In this document: in pieces, positions 1 to 5,638 of the stretch
How positions within the stretch are numbered: position 1 is the stretch's first letter
How the letters are laid out: every line of letters begins with the position of its first letter
Assembly: GCA_945872325.1 (NCBI GenBank)
Contig: CAMBZY010000114.1
Coordinates: forward strand, 1-8,583
DNA: 8,583 bases
Reading direction: 5' to 3'
Source: Candidatus Kuenenia stuttgartensis
GTDB lineage: Bacteria > Planctomycetota > Planctomycetia > Isosphaerales > Isosphaeraceae
Notes under the pieces: model-generated
What the model was told of the DNA's origin: nothing
Seen by the model: only the letters and a program-made list of their open reading frames with translations
Databases searched by the model: none
Program-made: the position numbers and the translations under genes

Positions 1-467
1 CGGATGACTTTATGGCCGAGGGCGGTGAGAGTTCTGGCCAGCGATTCGCCGATGATTGTGGACCGGATGTGGCCGACGTGCATGGGTTTGGCGACATTGG
101 GCGAGCTGTAATCGACGACGACGGTTTTGGGTGTGGAGGGAGTTTCGAGACCGAGTCGATCGTCTTTAAGGACGTCACTGAGCAGTGTTTCGATTTGATG
201 ATCGCGGAGTCGGACGTTGAGGAACCCTGGGCCGGCGAGTTCTGGCTTGTCGGCCATAGGTTCGAGGTCGACGGCTTCGGCGACTTGCGTAGCGATTTCA
301 CGGGGGTTGCGTTTCGAGGCTTTGGCGATGGCCATGGACCCGTTGGCTTGATAGTCGCCAAATTTCGGGTCGGTTGCGGGACGGACGGCGTCGGCGAAGG
401 CTGGTCGTTGGGATTCGTCAGCGATGGCCAGAGCGAATCGTTGGCGGAAGAATTCCAGAACATTCAT
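1..467 (-). CDS. argS: Arginyl-tRNA synthetase, N-terminal part (cut by window edge)
   Basis: This cytoplasmic class I aminoacyl-tRNA synthetase charges tRNA-Arg with arginine using ATP. The first 155 codons are present and the frame is still open at base 1, so the rest of the gene lies outside. Residues 1 to about 115 match the N-terminal Add-1 domain that binds the tRNA D-loop region, including DPKFGDYQANGSMAIAK at 33-49. The catalytic domain then begins with VVVDYSSPNVAKPMHVGHIRST at 116-137 (22 residues, key part HVGH at 130-133), the family's normal variant of the HIGH ATP-binding signature. The start chosen is the first ATG, MNVLEFF, the usual way ArgS begins; a second ATG four bases inside is out of frame. 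There is no clear Shine-Dalgarno sequence. The gene lies 68 bases downstream of rsfS on the same strand, so co-transcription is plausible. Identification is very secure. Confidence 0.96.
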   Translation of the reverse strand, partial: MNVLEFFRQRFALAIADESQRPAFADAVRPATDPKFGDYQANGSMAIAKASKRNPREIATQVAEAVDLEPMADKPELAGPGFLNVRLRDHQIETLLSDVLKDDRLGLETPSTPKTVVVDYSSPNVAKPMHVGHIRSTIIGESLARTLTALGHKVI

Positions 468-535
468 GAGAGGAGTCGGGTCCCGGTGGGTCTGCTAAAG
501 CGCACTTTTTTTAGGTTGGGTCGATCGCGGCTGGG

Positions 536-1057
536 TCAGCTGATTTTGAGGGTCGCATCTTTCCAGTCGAGTCTTGGAGCATCGCCCCAGACATCTTCAA
601 GGTTATAGAATTCGCGACCTTCTGGAGAGAAGAGGTGGATGACGACATCGCCGTAGTCGAGGAGGGTCCAGCGGCCGGTTTCGGATTCTTCGAGGCTGTA
701 CTTCGCTTCCTTGAGCTTCTTCATCTCAAGCTCGATCTGGCCGGCGATGGCGTTGGCCTGACGGCGGCTGGGCACGGTGGCGACGACAAAAAAGTCGACC
801 ATGCTGGTGAGCTTGCGCATGTCGAGAACGAGAATGTCCTGAGCCTTGCTGTCCTGAGAAAGCTGGGCGGCCAGACGGGCCAGTTCAAAGGCTTTGAGCA
901 GGCGTGCGGGGTTGGCGCGGGCCACGGCTGAAAGCTGGACGGGATCCTGGGAGCCGGCAATTCCACGCATCCGGATCGGCACAAGCGGGTTGGGCTTAGC
1001 GGCAGTGGTCGTGCTTTCAGGGCTGGTTTCGTCGGTGTTTAGAACTGGGTCGGCCAT
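536..1057 (-). CDS. rsfS: Ribosomal silencing factor RsfS (Iojap/YbeB family)
   Basis: RsfS binds ribosomal protein uL14 on the 50S subunit and blocks subunit joining, lowering translation when nutrients are scarce (family knowledge). The 173-aa product carries the whole Iojap domain from about residue 54 to 168: LARLAAQLSQDSKAQDILVLD, then MVDFFVVATVPSRRQANAIA around 86-105, then GRWTLLDYGDVVIHLFSPEG at 128-147 and REFYNLEDVWGDAPRLDW to 165. These are the conserved blocks of the family. The family core is only about 105-120 aa; here an additional N-terminal tail of about 50 residues is rich in Thr, Ser, Pro and Ala and looks disordered. The start is well fixed because a TAG stop lies immediately upstream in frame. 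No strong Shine-Dalgarno is visible. It precedes argS by 68 bases, and no convincing promoter was found upstream. Confidence 0.94.
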   Translation of the reverse strand: MADPVLNTDETSPESTTTAAKPNPLVPIRMRGIAGSQDPVQLSAVARANPARLLKAFELARLAAQLSQDSKAQDILVLDMRKLTSMVDFFVVATVPSRRQANAIAGQIELEMKKLKEAKYSLEESETGRWTLLDYGDVVIHLFSPEGREFYNLEDVWGDAPRLDWKDATLKIS

Positions 1058-1339
1058 CTATATTTCTCGCGGTCACGTCGTCAAATCACCTGGGAGGATC
1101 ACGAAAGCTGCGACCTCGTCCAAAAGCGAATGGAACAGTTTGGAACCTCCATGATATCAAATTCCTGTCCAATTGATGTAGAGGAAAAGCTGGCTTAGGG
1201 GTTTCAGGGTTGAGATGTGGAGTGCTGGAACCGTTTTTTTAGCGATCGACAGGGCTATTCGCGAAAGTCTGCCTGACCGTTGGATCAGGACGTTGGCCAT
1301 GGATTTGAATGGATCAGGGGGATGGCAGAGAGTTTGGAG

Positions 1340-1376
1340 CGAGTGATAGTACGCTTGCTGAGCCGTACATCACTTG
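1340..1376. repeat. Imperfect inverted repeat (hairpin) upstream of the unknown gene pair
   Basis: The left arm AGTGATAGTACG (1342-1353) pairs with the right arm CGTACATCACT (1364-1374). This gives 11 Watson-Crick pairs with a single bulged A at 1348 and a 10-base loop, CTTGCTGAGC. A G-T wobble (1341/1375) and a C-G pair (1340/1376) extend it. No T-run follows on either strand, so it does not look like an intrinsic terminator. It ends 22 bases before the ATG at 1399. An operator for a dimeric repressor, or a structured leader of the downstream mRNA, are the likeliest readings; both are inference. Confidence 0.7.
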
Positions 1377-1384
1377 AATATTCA
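1375..1384. promoter_or_regulatory. Perfect 10-bp palindrome, possible operator
   Basis: TGAATATTCA is a perfect palindrome that starts where the larger hairpin ends and lies 14 bases before the ATG at 1399. Its AATATT core could also be read as a weak -10 element with TTGCTG (1355-1360 region) as a poor -35, which would put an operator on top of a promoter. Ten-base palindromes do occur by chance, so this is a weak call supported mainly by its position. Confidence 0.3.
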
Positions 1385-1398
1385 GAACGGTAAAAAAA

Positions 1399-1734
1399 AT
1401 GGAAAAAAAGCGAATGTCAACATCATCCAAAGGGTCGAGCGATCCAAAACTAGTCATAAATGACATCAAAGGGCAGGCATTTTCGCAGGTGATGGCGGAT
1501 GTGGATCAAAAGCGGGCCGTGAAACTGAGGAACGAATACGGGCGAGTGGGCTGGCTTTTGAGCTGGTACCCGCAGGAAGACGATTTCTGGCTGGTGCGAC
1601 TGAGCAGCCCGAATTATCAGGAGACGGTGGAAGCGCTCGGACAATCGCGGTGCCTGGCGATTGATTCGGCCACCCGGCACTTGCTCGACCTGTTGCATCA
1701 TCAGGCCAATGACTCGTGTAAAAATCATAAATAG
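1399..1734 (+). CDS. Small protein of unknown function (111 aa)
   Basis: I do not recognise this protein. It is 111 aa, with a Lys/Ser-rich and probably disordered first 25 residues, then a compact segment from about 26 to 103: NDIKGQAFSQVMADVDQKRAV, followed by GRVGWLLSWYPQEDDFWLVRL at 48-68 (Trp-rich, beta-like) and a helical end, SATRHLLDLLHHQ at 90-102. There is no signal peptide or membrane segment. A second in-frame ATG at 1414 (MSTSSKGSS) is an alternative start; neither has a clear Shine-Dalgarno, and the upstream bases are A-rich. It lies 61 bases before a second unknown gene on the same strand, with no terminator between them, so the two may form one transcript. A reading frame of similar length on the opposite strand (1450-1764) exists, but the plus-strand frame gives the more protein-like composition. 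Confidence 0.68.
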   Translation: MEKKRMSTSSKGSSDPKLVINDIKGQAFSQVMADVDQKRAVKLRNEYGRVGWLLSWYPQEDDFWLVRLSSPNYQETVEALGQSRCLAIDSATRHLLDLLHHQANDSCKNHK

Positions 1735-1795
1735 GTTGTGTTTAATCAGATTGGAATAGATCAAGAAATCGTTGAAATAGAAAGCGAATCAGGAC

Positions 1796-2815
1796 ATGCT
1801 TAACCCGCGCCGAAATTCAGTTTCAAGCATCGAAATGTCGGTTTTGGACAGCTTTTCAGATGCAATCAAAAAGCCATTTGAGGAGCGGTTGACGGATTTC
1901 AATCAGCGCAAGTCGGATTTGATCCAGATGGTGAGCGATGGGGAAATGACGGTTAAGGCAGCTCGAAAACGGGTGGGGGAATTGGCGGTGGAAATGCAAT
2001 CAGTGGTGGAGGCTACGGTGAACCAGCAGAGGGGGCAGGGATCTCCATTATCTCAGAAGTTAATGGAATCGGTGAGGAATCGTAAGAAATCGAAATCTGC
2101 AGAAGAATTACAGGGCGAGATTCTGGACGTGATGCAACGGAATCTGGTGGAGTTGCAAATTACGAACAGGAAGTCCGAATTTGAGGGTAGGACTTATTTG
2201 AAAAATGGCCCGAATCAGGTGGCAACGGCATCACTGGAAAAGCTGTTTGAATACCTCGATGAATCGGAGATGAGAGAGGATCAGGCGGCTGTGGAGTGGG
2301 TGCGTCGTCAGATGGAACATTTGAAGCCAATTGTGGTGTCGCCGGAAATTCTGGACCGGATCGATCAGGCATGCGACAGGCCTGGAACGTTGAATTTGAG
2401 ATTGGTTGAGAAATATCAAAAGGCGATTGCAGAACGGATTTCCGAGCCGGGATTTATTGAAGCGTTATTGGATCAGGCGATTGAACAGAATGATGCGAAT
2501 GCGTGTTCAGCCGTGTTTCAGATTGCGCGACAGGAGTTGCAATTGATCAGGCCAGAGGCGCAGGTGAAGCTGATGGCCGTGATTGACAAATTTCCAAGCC
2601 AGGCGTTTTCAGATGCATTAAGGGTGGACCGCGATGCGAATCGTAATGCGGAGGCCTGTACAGAGCAGTTTCAGGCGATGAGTCTGGCATATATAGAGCA
2701 ATCGGCGAGGCTTGAGGATGCGAAACAGCCATCGGAGATTGATCTGAAGCGGCGAATGGAACTGAAAGCCAGAGAGACATTGCCAGCCGATGAGCCGATT
2801 GGGCTGGTGATTTAA
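1796..2815 (+). CDS. Helical cytoplasmic protein of unknown function (339 aa)
   Basis: No family is recognised. The product is rich in Glu, Gln, Lys and Ala, poor in Gly and Pro, has no signal peptide or membrane helix, and is predicted by eye to be almost entirely alpha-helical. Residues 15-75 (SVLDSFSDAIKKPFEERLTD onward) and 100-130 look able to form coiled coils, with a basic, flexible linker at about 78-102 containing NRKKSKS. Residues 140-275 look like a bundle of repeated helical hairpins. The first ATG is used; MSVLDSFSDAI, starting at 1835, is a credible alternative because the first 13 residues look unstructured and AGGA lies only one base from the first ATG. The gene follows the 111-aa unknown gene by 61 bases and ends 35 bases before a good terminator, so it is probably the last gene of its transcript. 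A scaffold or partner-binding role would fit the composition but is a guess. Confidence 0.82.
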   Translation: MLNPRRNSVSSIEMSVLDSFSDAIKKPFEERLTDFNQRKSDLIQMVSDGEMTVKAARKRVGELAVEMQSVVEATVNQQRGQGSPLSQKLMESVRNRKKSKSAEELQGEILDVMQRNLVELQITNRKSEFEGRTYLKNGPNQVATASLEKLFEYLDESEMREDQAAVEWVRRQMEHLKPIVVSPEILDRIDQACDRPGTLNLRLVEKYQKAIAERISEPGFIEALLDQAIEQNDANACSAVFQIARQELQLIRPEAQVKLMAVIDKFPSQAFSDALRVDRDANRNAEACTEQFQAMSLAYIEQSARLEDAKQPSEIDLKRRMELKARETLPADEPIGLVI

Positions 2816-2850
2816 ACTCGACGAGGGCTATGCAGATCAAATCGAAACGG

Positions 2851-2880
2851 GGCTTGCTTGTGAGCAAGCCTTATTTCTTT
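2851..2880 (+). terminator. Intrinsic terminator of the unknown gene pair
   Basis: A perfect 8-bp stem GGCTTGCT / AGCAAGCC (2851-2858 and 2863-2870) with a TGTG loop is followed by the T-rich tail TTATTTCTTT. It lies 35 bases after the stop of the 339-aa gene. Read on the minus strand the same stem follows directly on the stop codon of the convergent membrane glycosyltransferase gene, but its tail there (CCGTTTCGATTTG) is weaker, so it may work in both directions with preference for the plus strand. Confidence 0.85.
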
Positions 2881-4403
2881 AATTCATAGACGCTCACGCG
2901 CGATTGGCGGCGTCCTGAATTTGCTGGGAAAATGGCTACTTCTGTGGCCCCTTCTGTCAGTTTTTCCATCGATCGGCAATAATCCCACGGGCCCATCAGG
3001 TGCGCTTGTCGGACGACTAAAAATCGAGCGTCGTGATTGGTAAACGCATCGTTCAGGTTTTTGAATGTATAGCCGGGGTGATTCGCATAAAACGGGGCCC
3101 AGCCTGTGAGATCAATGATCGGTTCAGTGGGGTTGCCTATCTGTTTTTGGAGATATTCACCGGCCAGTTTGTATCCAAGCGCATCGTTCCCAATCGGTTT
3201 CATAAACGCTTGTGCCTGAGAGATGCACCAGATGGAAGCGATCGCAAGCCAAATGGCCGGCCCGGGCTGGGCCTGAATTCCATCAGGAATCCACTTCATC
3301 CGGGCCAGAATTTGCATGGCACGTGAACTGACCCAGAATAGACCGGCGCCCGTGGCGATTAATAAAATTTGCGACGGAACCATGGTGTGACGCGGTGCGC
3401 AATAGCCCTGAGTGGCGTGCAGACGGATCAAGGCTACGGCTGATAGGCTTAATATAAATAGGATGAGCAGTCCGCTGCGTGCCGATGCGGCATTTTGGCG
3501 TTTCCATGTCAATAAACCAACCACGGCCAGAATCAGTCCAACAGTGGTGGTGGCTTCTTTTGTGGCTCGATAAAAAGCCGATACGGCCAAGGCCCAGGTT
3601 TCGAGCTCGGTCTGGTTTGGGTTGAGCGGTCGTTCACGCTCCACAGCATGTGCGGCGGCCCGTTTTTCGAGTCCGATCACCTTGGCAATGGCCGGCTTGG
3701 TGCCGATACTGCCTCGGGAAAGGATGACCGGGACACTGAAAATGGCCGTAGCCAGGCCCAGCATTGCGAGGACGCGGCCCAGTCGGGGCCAGTCGATTCT
3801 TGTGCGGGGCAGCAAAGGAGTGACCAGAATGGTCAGGCCCAGTGCGATGCAGATCAGAAGTCCCTCAGGCCTTGTCCAGTAAGCCATTGCGCCAGATACG
3901 GCGACACCGGCGAGCCAGCCGGGCCGGCCACGTTTGAGGAATTCGAGGGCAAAGGCGACGGACCAGCACCAGAAGTGGAGAAAGGTGCTTTCGCTGAGCG
4001 CGTCGGCCAGAATCTGGCTGGTGTGCGGAACGGCGTAAAATGCGGCCACGCCTAGCCATGCGACATGATCACCGAACAGGCTCCGGCCCATGCAGTAAAG
4101 CGGAATCACGATCAGGATGCCGTGAATCAACGAGGCAGTCCAGGCGGCATTTTGCCAGCCAACGGGCGTATCGGGCATGCCGACCATAGTCCAGACGGCG
4201 GCAATCTGGAGAGGATACATCGGGTGATCCACCGATCCGACCAATCCGCCCTGCCAGTCGCCTGTGGCAATTTTCTTGGCCTGAGTGGTGTATCTAAGGC
4301 CATCTGCTGAAATGACTTCAGCGCGGCTGACCCGCCAGACGAGAAGGGCGGTTACGGCCATTAAGAGCCAGGCCACGCGACGTGCATGTTCTGAGATAGT
4401 CAT
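2871..4403 (-). CDS. GT-C type integral membrane glycosyltransferase (GT39/ArnT-like)
   Basis: Proteins of this fold transfer a sugar from a polyprenyl-phosphate-linked donor to an acceptor on the outer face of the cytoplasmic membrane. The 510-aa product has a first membrane helix at about 10-27, then the acidic first loop VISADGLRYTTQAKKIATGDW (30-50; Asp34 is the expected catalytic position) and VDHPMYPLQIA at 58-68, the usual layout of the family. Further hydrophobic segments lie near 90-105, 114-125, 140-155, 163-175, 181-197, 210-228, 286-300, 311-326, 343-358 and 382-396. YWTRPEG at 175-181 and GYCAPRH at 333-339 are motifs I associate with these enzymes. The last 110 residues form a soluble domain. 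The start has a strong Shine-Dalgarno. The gene lies 66 bases downstream of a GT2 glycosyltransferase on the same strand. Donor and acceptor cannot be read from sequence; the GT-C fold is likely, the exact subfamily is not. Confidence 0.83.
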   Translation of the reverse strand: MTISEHARRVAWLLMAVTALLVWRVSRAEVISADGLRYTTQAKKIATGDWQGGLVGSVDHPMYPLQIAAVWTMVGMPDTPVGWQNAAWTASLIHGILIVIPLYCMGRSLFGDHVAWLGVAAFYAVPHTSQILADALSESTFLHFWCWSVAFALEFLKRGRPGWLAGVAVSGAMAYWTRPEGLLICIALGLTILVTPLLPRTRIDWPRLGRVLAMLGLATAIFSVPVILSRGSIGTKPAIAKVIGLEKRAAAHAVERERPLNPNQTELETWALAVSAFYRATKEATTTVGLILAVVGLLTWKRQNAASARSGLLILFILSLSAVALIRLHATQGYCAPRHTMVPSQILLIATGAGLFWVSSRAMQILARMKWIPDGIQAQPGPAIWLAIASIWCISQAQAFMKPIGNDALGYKLAGEYLQKQIGNPTEPIIDLTGWAPFYANHPGYTFKNLNDAFTNHDARFLVVRQAHLMGPWDYCRSMEKLTEGATEVAIFPANSGRRQSRVSVYELKK

Positions 4404-4411
4404 GTCTCTGG

Positions 4412-4418
4412 CTCCTCC
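4412..4418 (-). promoter_or_regulatory. Strong Shine-Dalgarno of the GT-C gene
   Basis: On the minus strand GGAGGAG stands 8 bases before the ATG at 4403. It is the best ribosome binding site in the window and fixes the start of the membrane glycosyltransferase. Most other genes here have weak or no such site. Confidence 0.8.
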
Positions 4419-4469
4419 GTGAACCGTTTTTTTGAGGTGTTGAAAAATCGAGTCGGTGTGAGTCTTGGT

Positions 4470-5465
4470 TTAGTCAGATTCAGGTTGGTCGAGTTTTGAA
4501 ACCACGTCATAAGCCCAGTCACGGGCGTCTGTTCCGAGTGGTTCTGTGCCTTGGTGGAAACGGCTGGTCAGTTGGTGGATTGCGTTCCAGATCTCTGGGG
4601 GATAGCTGCCGAAACCGGCTTTGGCGAGGCGGGCCTTGATGGATGCCTCCAGGCGAACGACCCCAAGCATGATACGGAACTCTAGCCAGGGTCTGTTTTT
4701 GCGGAAATAGACCAGGCGGCTGTGGCGAGTCCACAGGCGGATCATAGGGGAAACAGACCGATTCTGCAAGGGCTTTTGGTGACAGACCGTTAGACTTGGT
4801 TCGAAGCAGGTGAGCCAGCCTTTGAGGCGAGCCCTGTGGCAGAAGTCGGTCTCTTCGAAATAGAGAAAAAAGTCTGTGTCGAAACCGTTTAAGTCGTGCA
4901 TGACACGGGTACGGACGAGAAGGAAGGCGCCGGTGACCCAATCGACGGGCCCAAATTTTTGTGGAGAAACGATCTGGTAACGTCGGCGGGTTCGTGGTAA
5001 GAAAAGCTCCATCAATCCGCGAATGACTGTCGGAAACGTCCCCACGGAAGGCTGGCGTGAACCGTCCGGATTGGTCAGTCCGATGCCGATGATGCCTGCA
5101 TTGTTGGTTGATGGGCTGGAATGGATCTCGTCGAGGAGGGCGAGAACGTGGCTCAACAAATCGCCTGTGACACTCACATCAGGGTTCAAAATCAGCAGCC
5201 ATTGCCCGTTGGAGGCATGCCAGCCGGCGTTTACACCGGCAGCGAATCCTCCATTGGTGGGCATGTCAAGCCATTTGATGCCACAGAGTTGGGGTCGATC
5301 GGCGGGCGGATTGGTGGGCGAGTGATTGTCGACCACGATGACTTCGATCAGGCTTGTTTCGAACGGAGTGGAGGTTTGAATCGCCTGAATCTGGGCGATC
5401 ACGTCCGGCCAACTGCCGTAATTGACGATCACAATGCTCAGTTTCGGAGTCTGGATCGCCTTCAT
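4470..5465 (-). CDS. GT2-family glycosyltransferase (rhamnosyltransferase-like)
   Basis: This is a cytoplasmic, inverting GT-A enzyme that moves a sugar from a nucleotide donor to a growing glycan, most like the WbbL-type rhamnosyltransferases of surface polysaccharide synthesis. In the 331-aa product the GT-A domain starts at residue 9: LSIVIVNYGSWP (9-20), VIVVDNHSPTN (42-52) for nucleotide binding, NGGFAAGVNAGW (71-82), then LILNPDV (91-97) carrying the metal-binding Asp96. VDWVTGAFLLVR (174-185) and FFLYFEETDFCHRARLKGW (199-217) follow, with the ETD at 205-207 as likely catalytic base region, and a His-Gln at 229-230. These are the typical GT2 blocks in order. The C-terminal 100 residues are helical and basic, possibly for membrane contact. 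The ATG chosen is the first after an in-frame TGA about 60 bases upstream, with a modest AGG before it. An extended -10 promoter lies upstream. The sugar is not predictable from sequence alone. Confidence 0.92.
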   Translation of the reverse strand: MKAIQTPKLSIVIVNYGSWPDVIAQIQAIQTSTPFETSLIEVIVVDNHSPTNPPADRPQLCGIKWLDMPTNGGFAAGVNAGWHASNGQWLLILNPDVSVTGDLLSHVLALLDEIHSSPSTNNAGIIGIGLTNPDGSRQPSVGTFPTVIRGLMELFLPRTRRRYQIVSPQKFGPVDWVTGAFLLVRTRVMHDLNGFDTDFFLYFEETDFCHRARLKGWLTCFEPSLTVCHQKPLQNRSVSPMIRLWTRHSRLVYFRKNRPWLEFRIMLGVVRLEASIKARLAKAGFGSYPPEIWNAIHQLTSRFHQGTEPLGTDARDWAYDVVSKLDQPESD

Positions 5466-5525
5466 AATCGCCTGTCTGAATGCCAGAATCGCCAGTTCTT
5501 GCGAGGTATCGAACGCCCGAATTTT

Positions 5526-5555
5526 GATCGTTCACGGATTATAGCAAAAACGATC
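5526..5555. repeat. Inverted repeat centred on the -10 of the GT2 promoter
   Basis: GATCGTT (5526-5532) and AACGATC (5549-5555) are perfect 7-base inverted arms separated by 16 bases. The midpoint of the pair coincides exactly with the midpoint of the TATAAT at 5538-5543. Arms one and a half to two helical turns apart around a -10 are a common operator geometry; a regulator binding here is inference. Confidence 0.5.
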
Positions 5556-5566
5556 GAGTCGGTGAC
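5538..5566 (-). promoter_or_regulatory. Extended -10 promoter for the GT2 (and GT-C) genes
   Basis: Read on the minus strand, TTTTTGCTATAATCC contains a perfect TATAAT (5538-5543) preceded directly by TGC, the extended -10 signature that can replace a good -35. The -35 position at 17-base spacing reads GTCACC, only 3 of 6 to consensus. Transcription would start near 5531, leaving a leader of about 65 bases before the GT2 start. Confidence 0.62.
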
Positions 5567-5578
5567 GTCCACGAGTTC

Positions 5579-5607
5579 CAGTCAACTCAATGCCGGAATC
5601 ATAAAAT
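5579..5607 (+). promoter_or_regulatory. Candidate promoter for the sugar transferase gene
   Basis: TAAAAT (5602-5607) matches the -10 consensus at 5 of 6 positions, and CAGTCA (5579-5584) is a weak -35 at 17-base spacing. This would start transcription near 5614, about 25 bases before the ATG at 5639. It is the best plus-strand candidate in the divergent region but is not strong. Confidence 0.3.
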
Positions 5608-5626
5608 CACGAATGTTTCGCACCAC

Positions 5627-5632
5627 GGAAGG
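5627..5632 (+). promoter_or_regulatory. Shine-Dalgarno of the sugar transferase gene
   Basis: GGAAGG lies 6 bases before the ATG at 5639 and supports that start. It matters because the protein lacks the usual N-terminal membrane block, so the start must be judged carefully; the ATG at 5613 is in another frame. Confidence 0.6.
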
Positions 5633-5638
5633 TCGGCC

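Larger units (their letters stand above)
1058..1398. other. Gene-free interval between divergent rsfS and the unknown gene pair
   Basis: These 341 bases separate a minus-strand gene (rsfS) from a plus-strand gene, so they should hold promoters in both directions. I found no -35/-10 pair on either strand that I would defend. What can be seen: a 9-base direct repeat TGGATCAGG near 1281 and 1310; a run of seven T after GAACCG at 1228-1240; and, at the right end, a long imperfect hairpin followed by a short palindrome, described separately. An 18-codon reading frame on the minus strand (1152 to 1099) has no good ribosome binding site and is not called. No RNA gene was recognised. Confidence 0.6.

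Noticed and set aside
12..608. Long plus-strand open frame of 198 codons at the left end
   Set aside because: It lies opposite argS and the 3' end of rsfS, both with clear family motifs; it is a shadow frame.
1099..1152. 18-codon minus-strand frame upstream of rsfS, as a possible leader peptide
   Set aside because: No good Shine-Dalgarno, no attenuator structure after it and no biased residue run; a short frame like this is expected by chance.
1323..1338. TGGCAG-N5-TTGGA, resembling a sigma-54 promoter
   Set aside because: The near-invariant GC of the -12 element is missing (GG instead), and no nearby activator gene supports it.
3648..4055. Plus-strand open frame of 135 codons opposite the GT-C gene
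   Set aside because: The minus strand encodes continuous membrane helices and GT-C motifs; no ribosome binding site or family resemblance was seen here.
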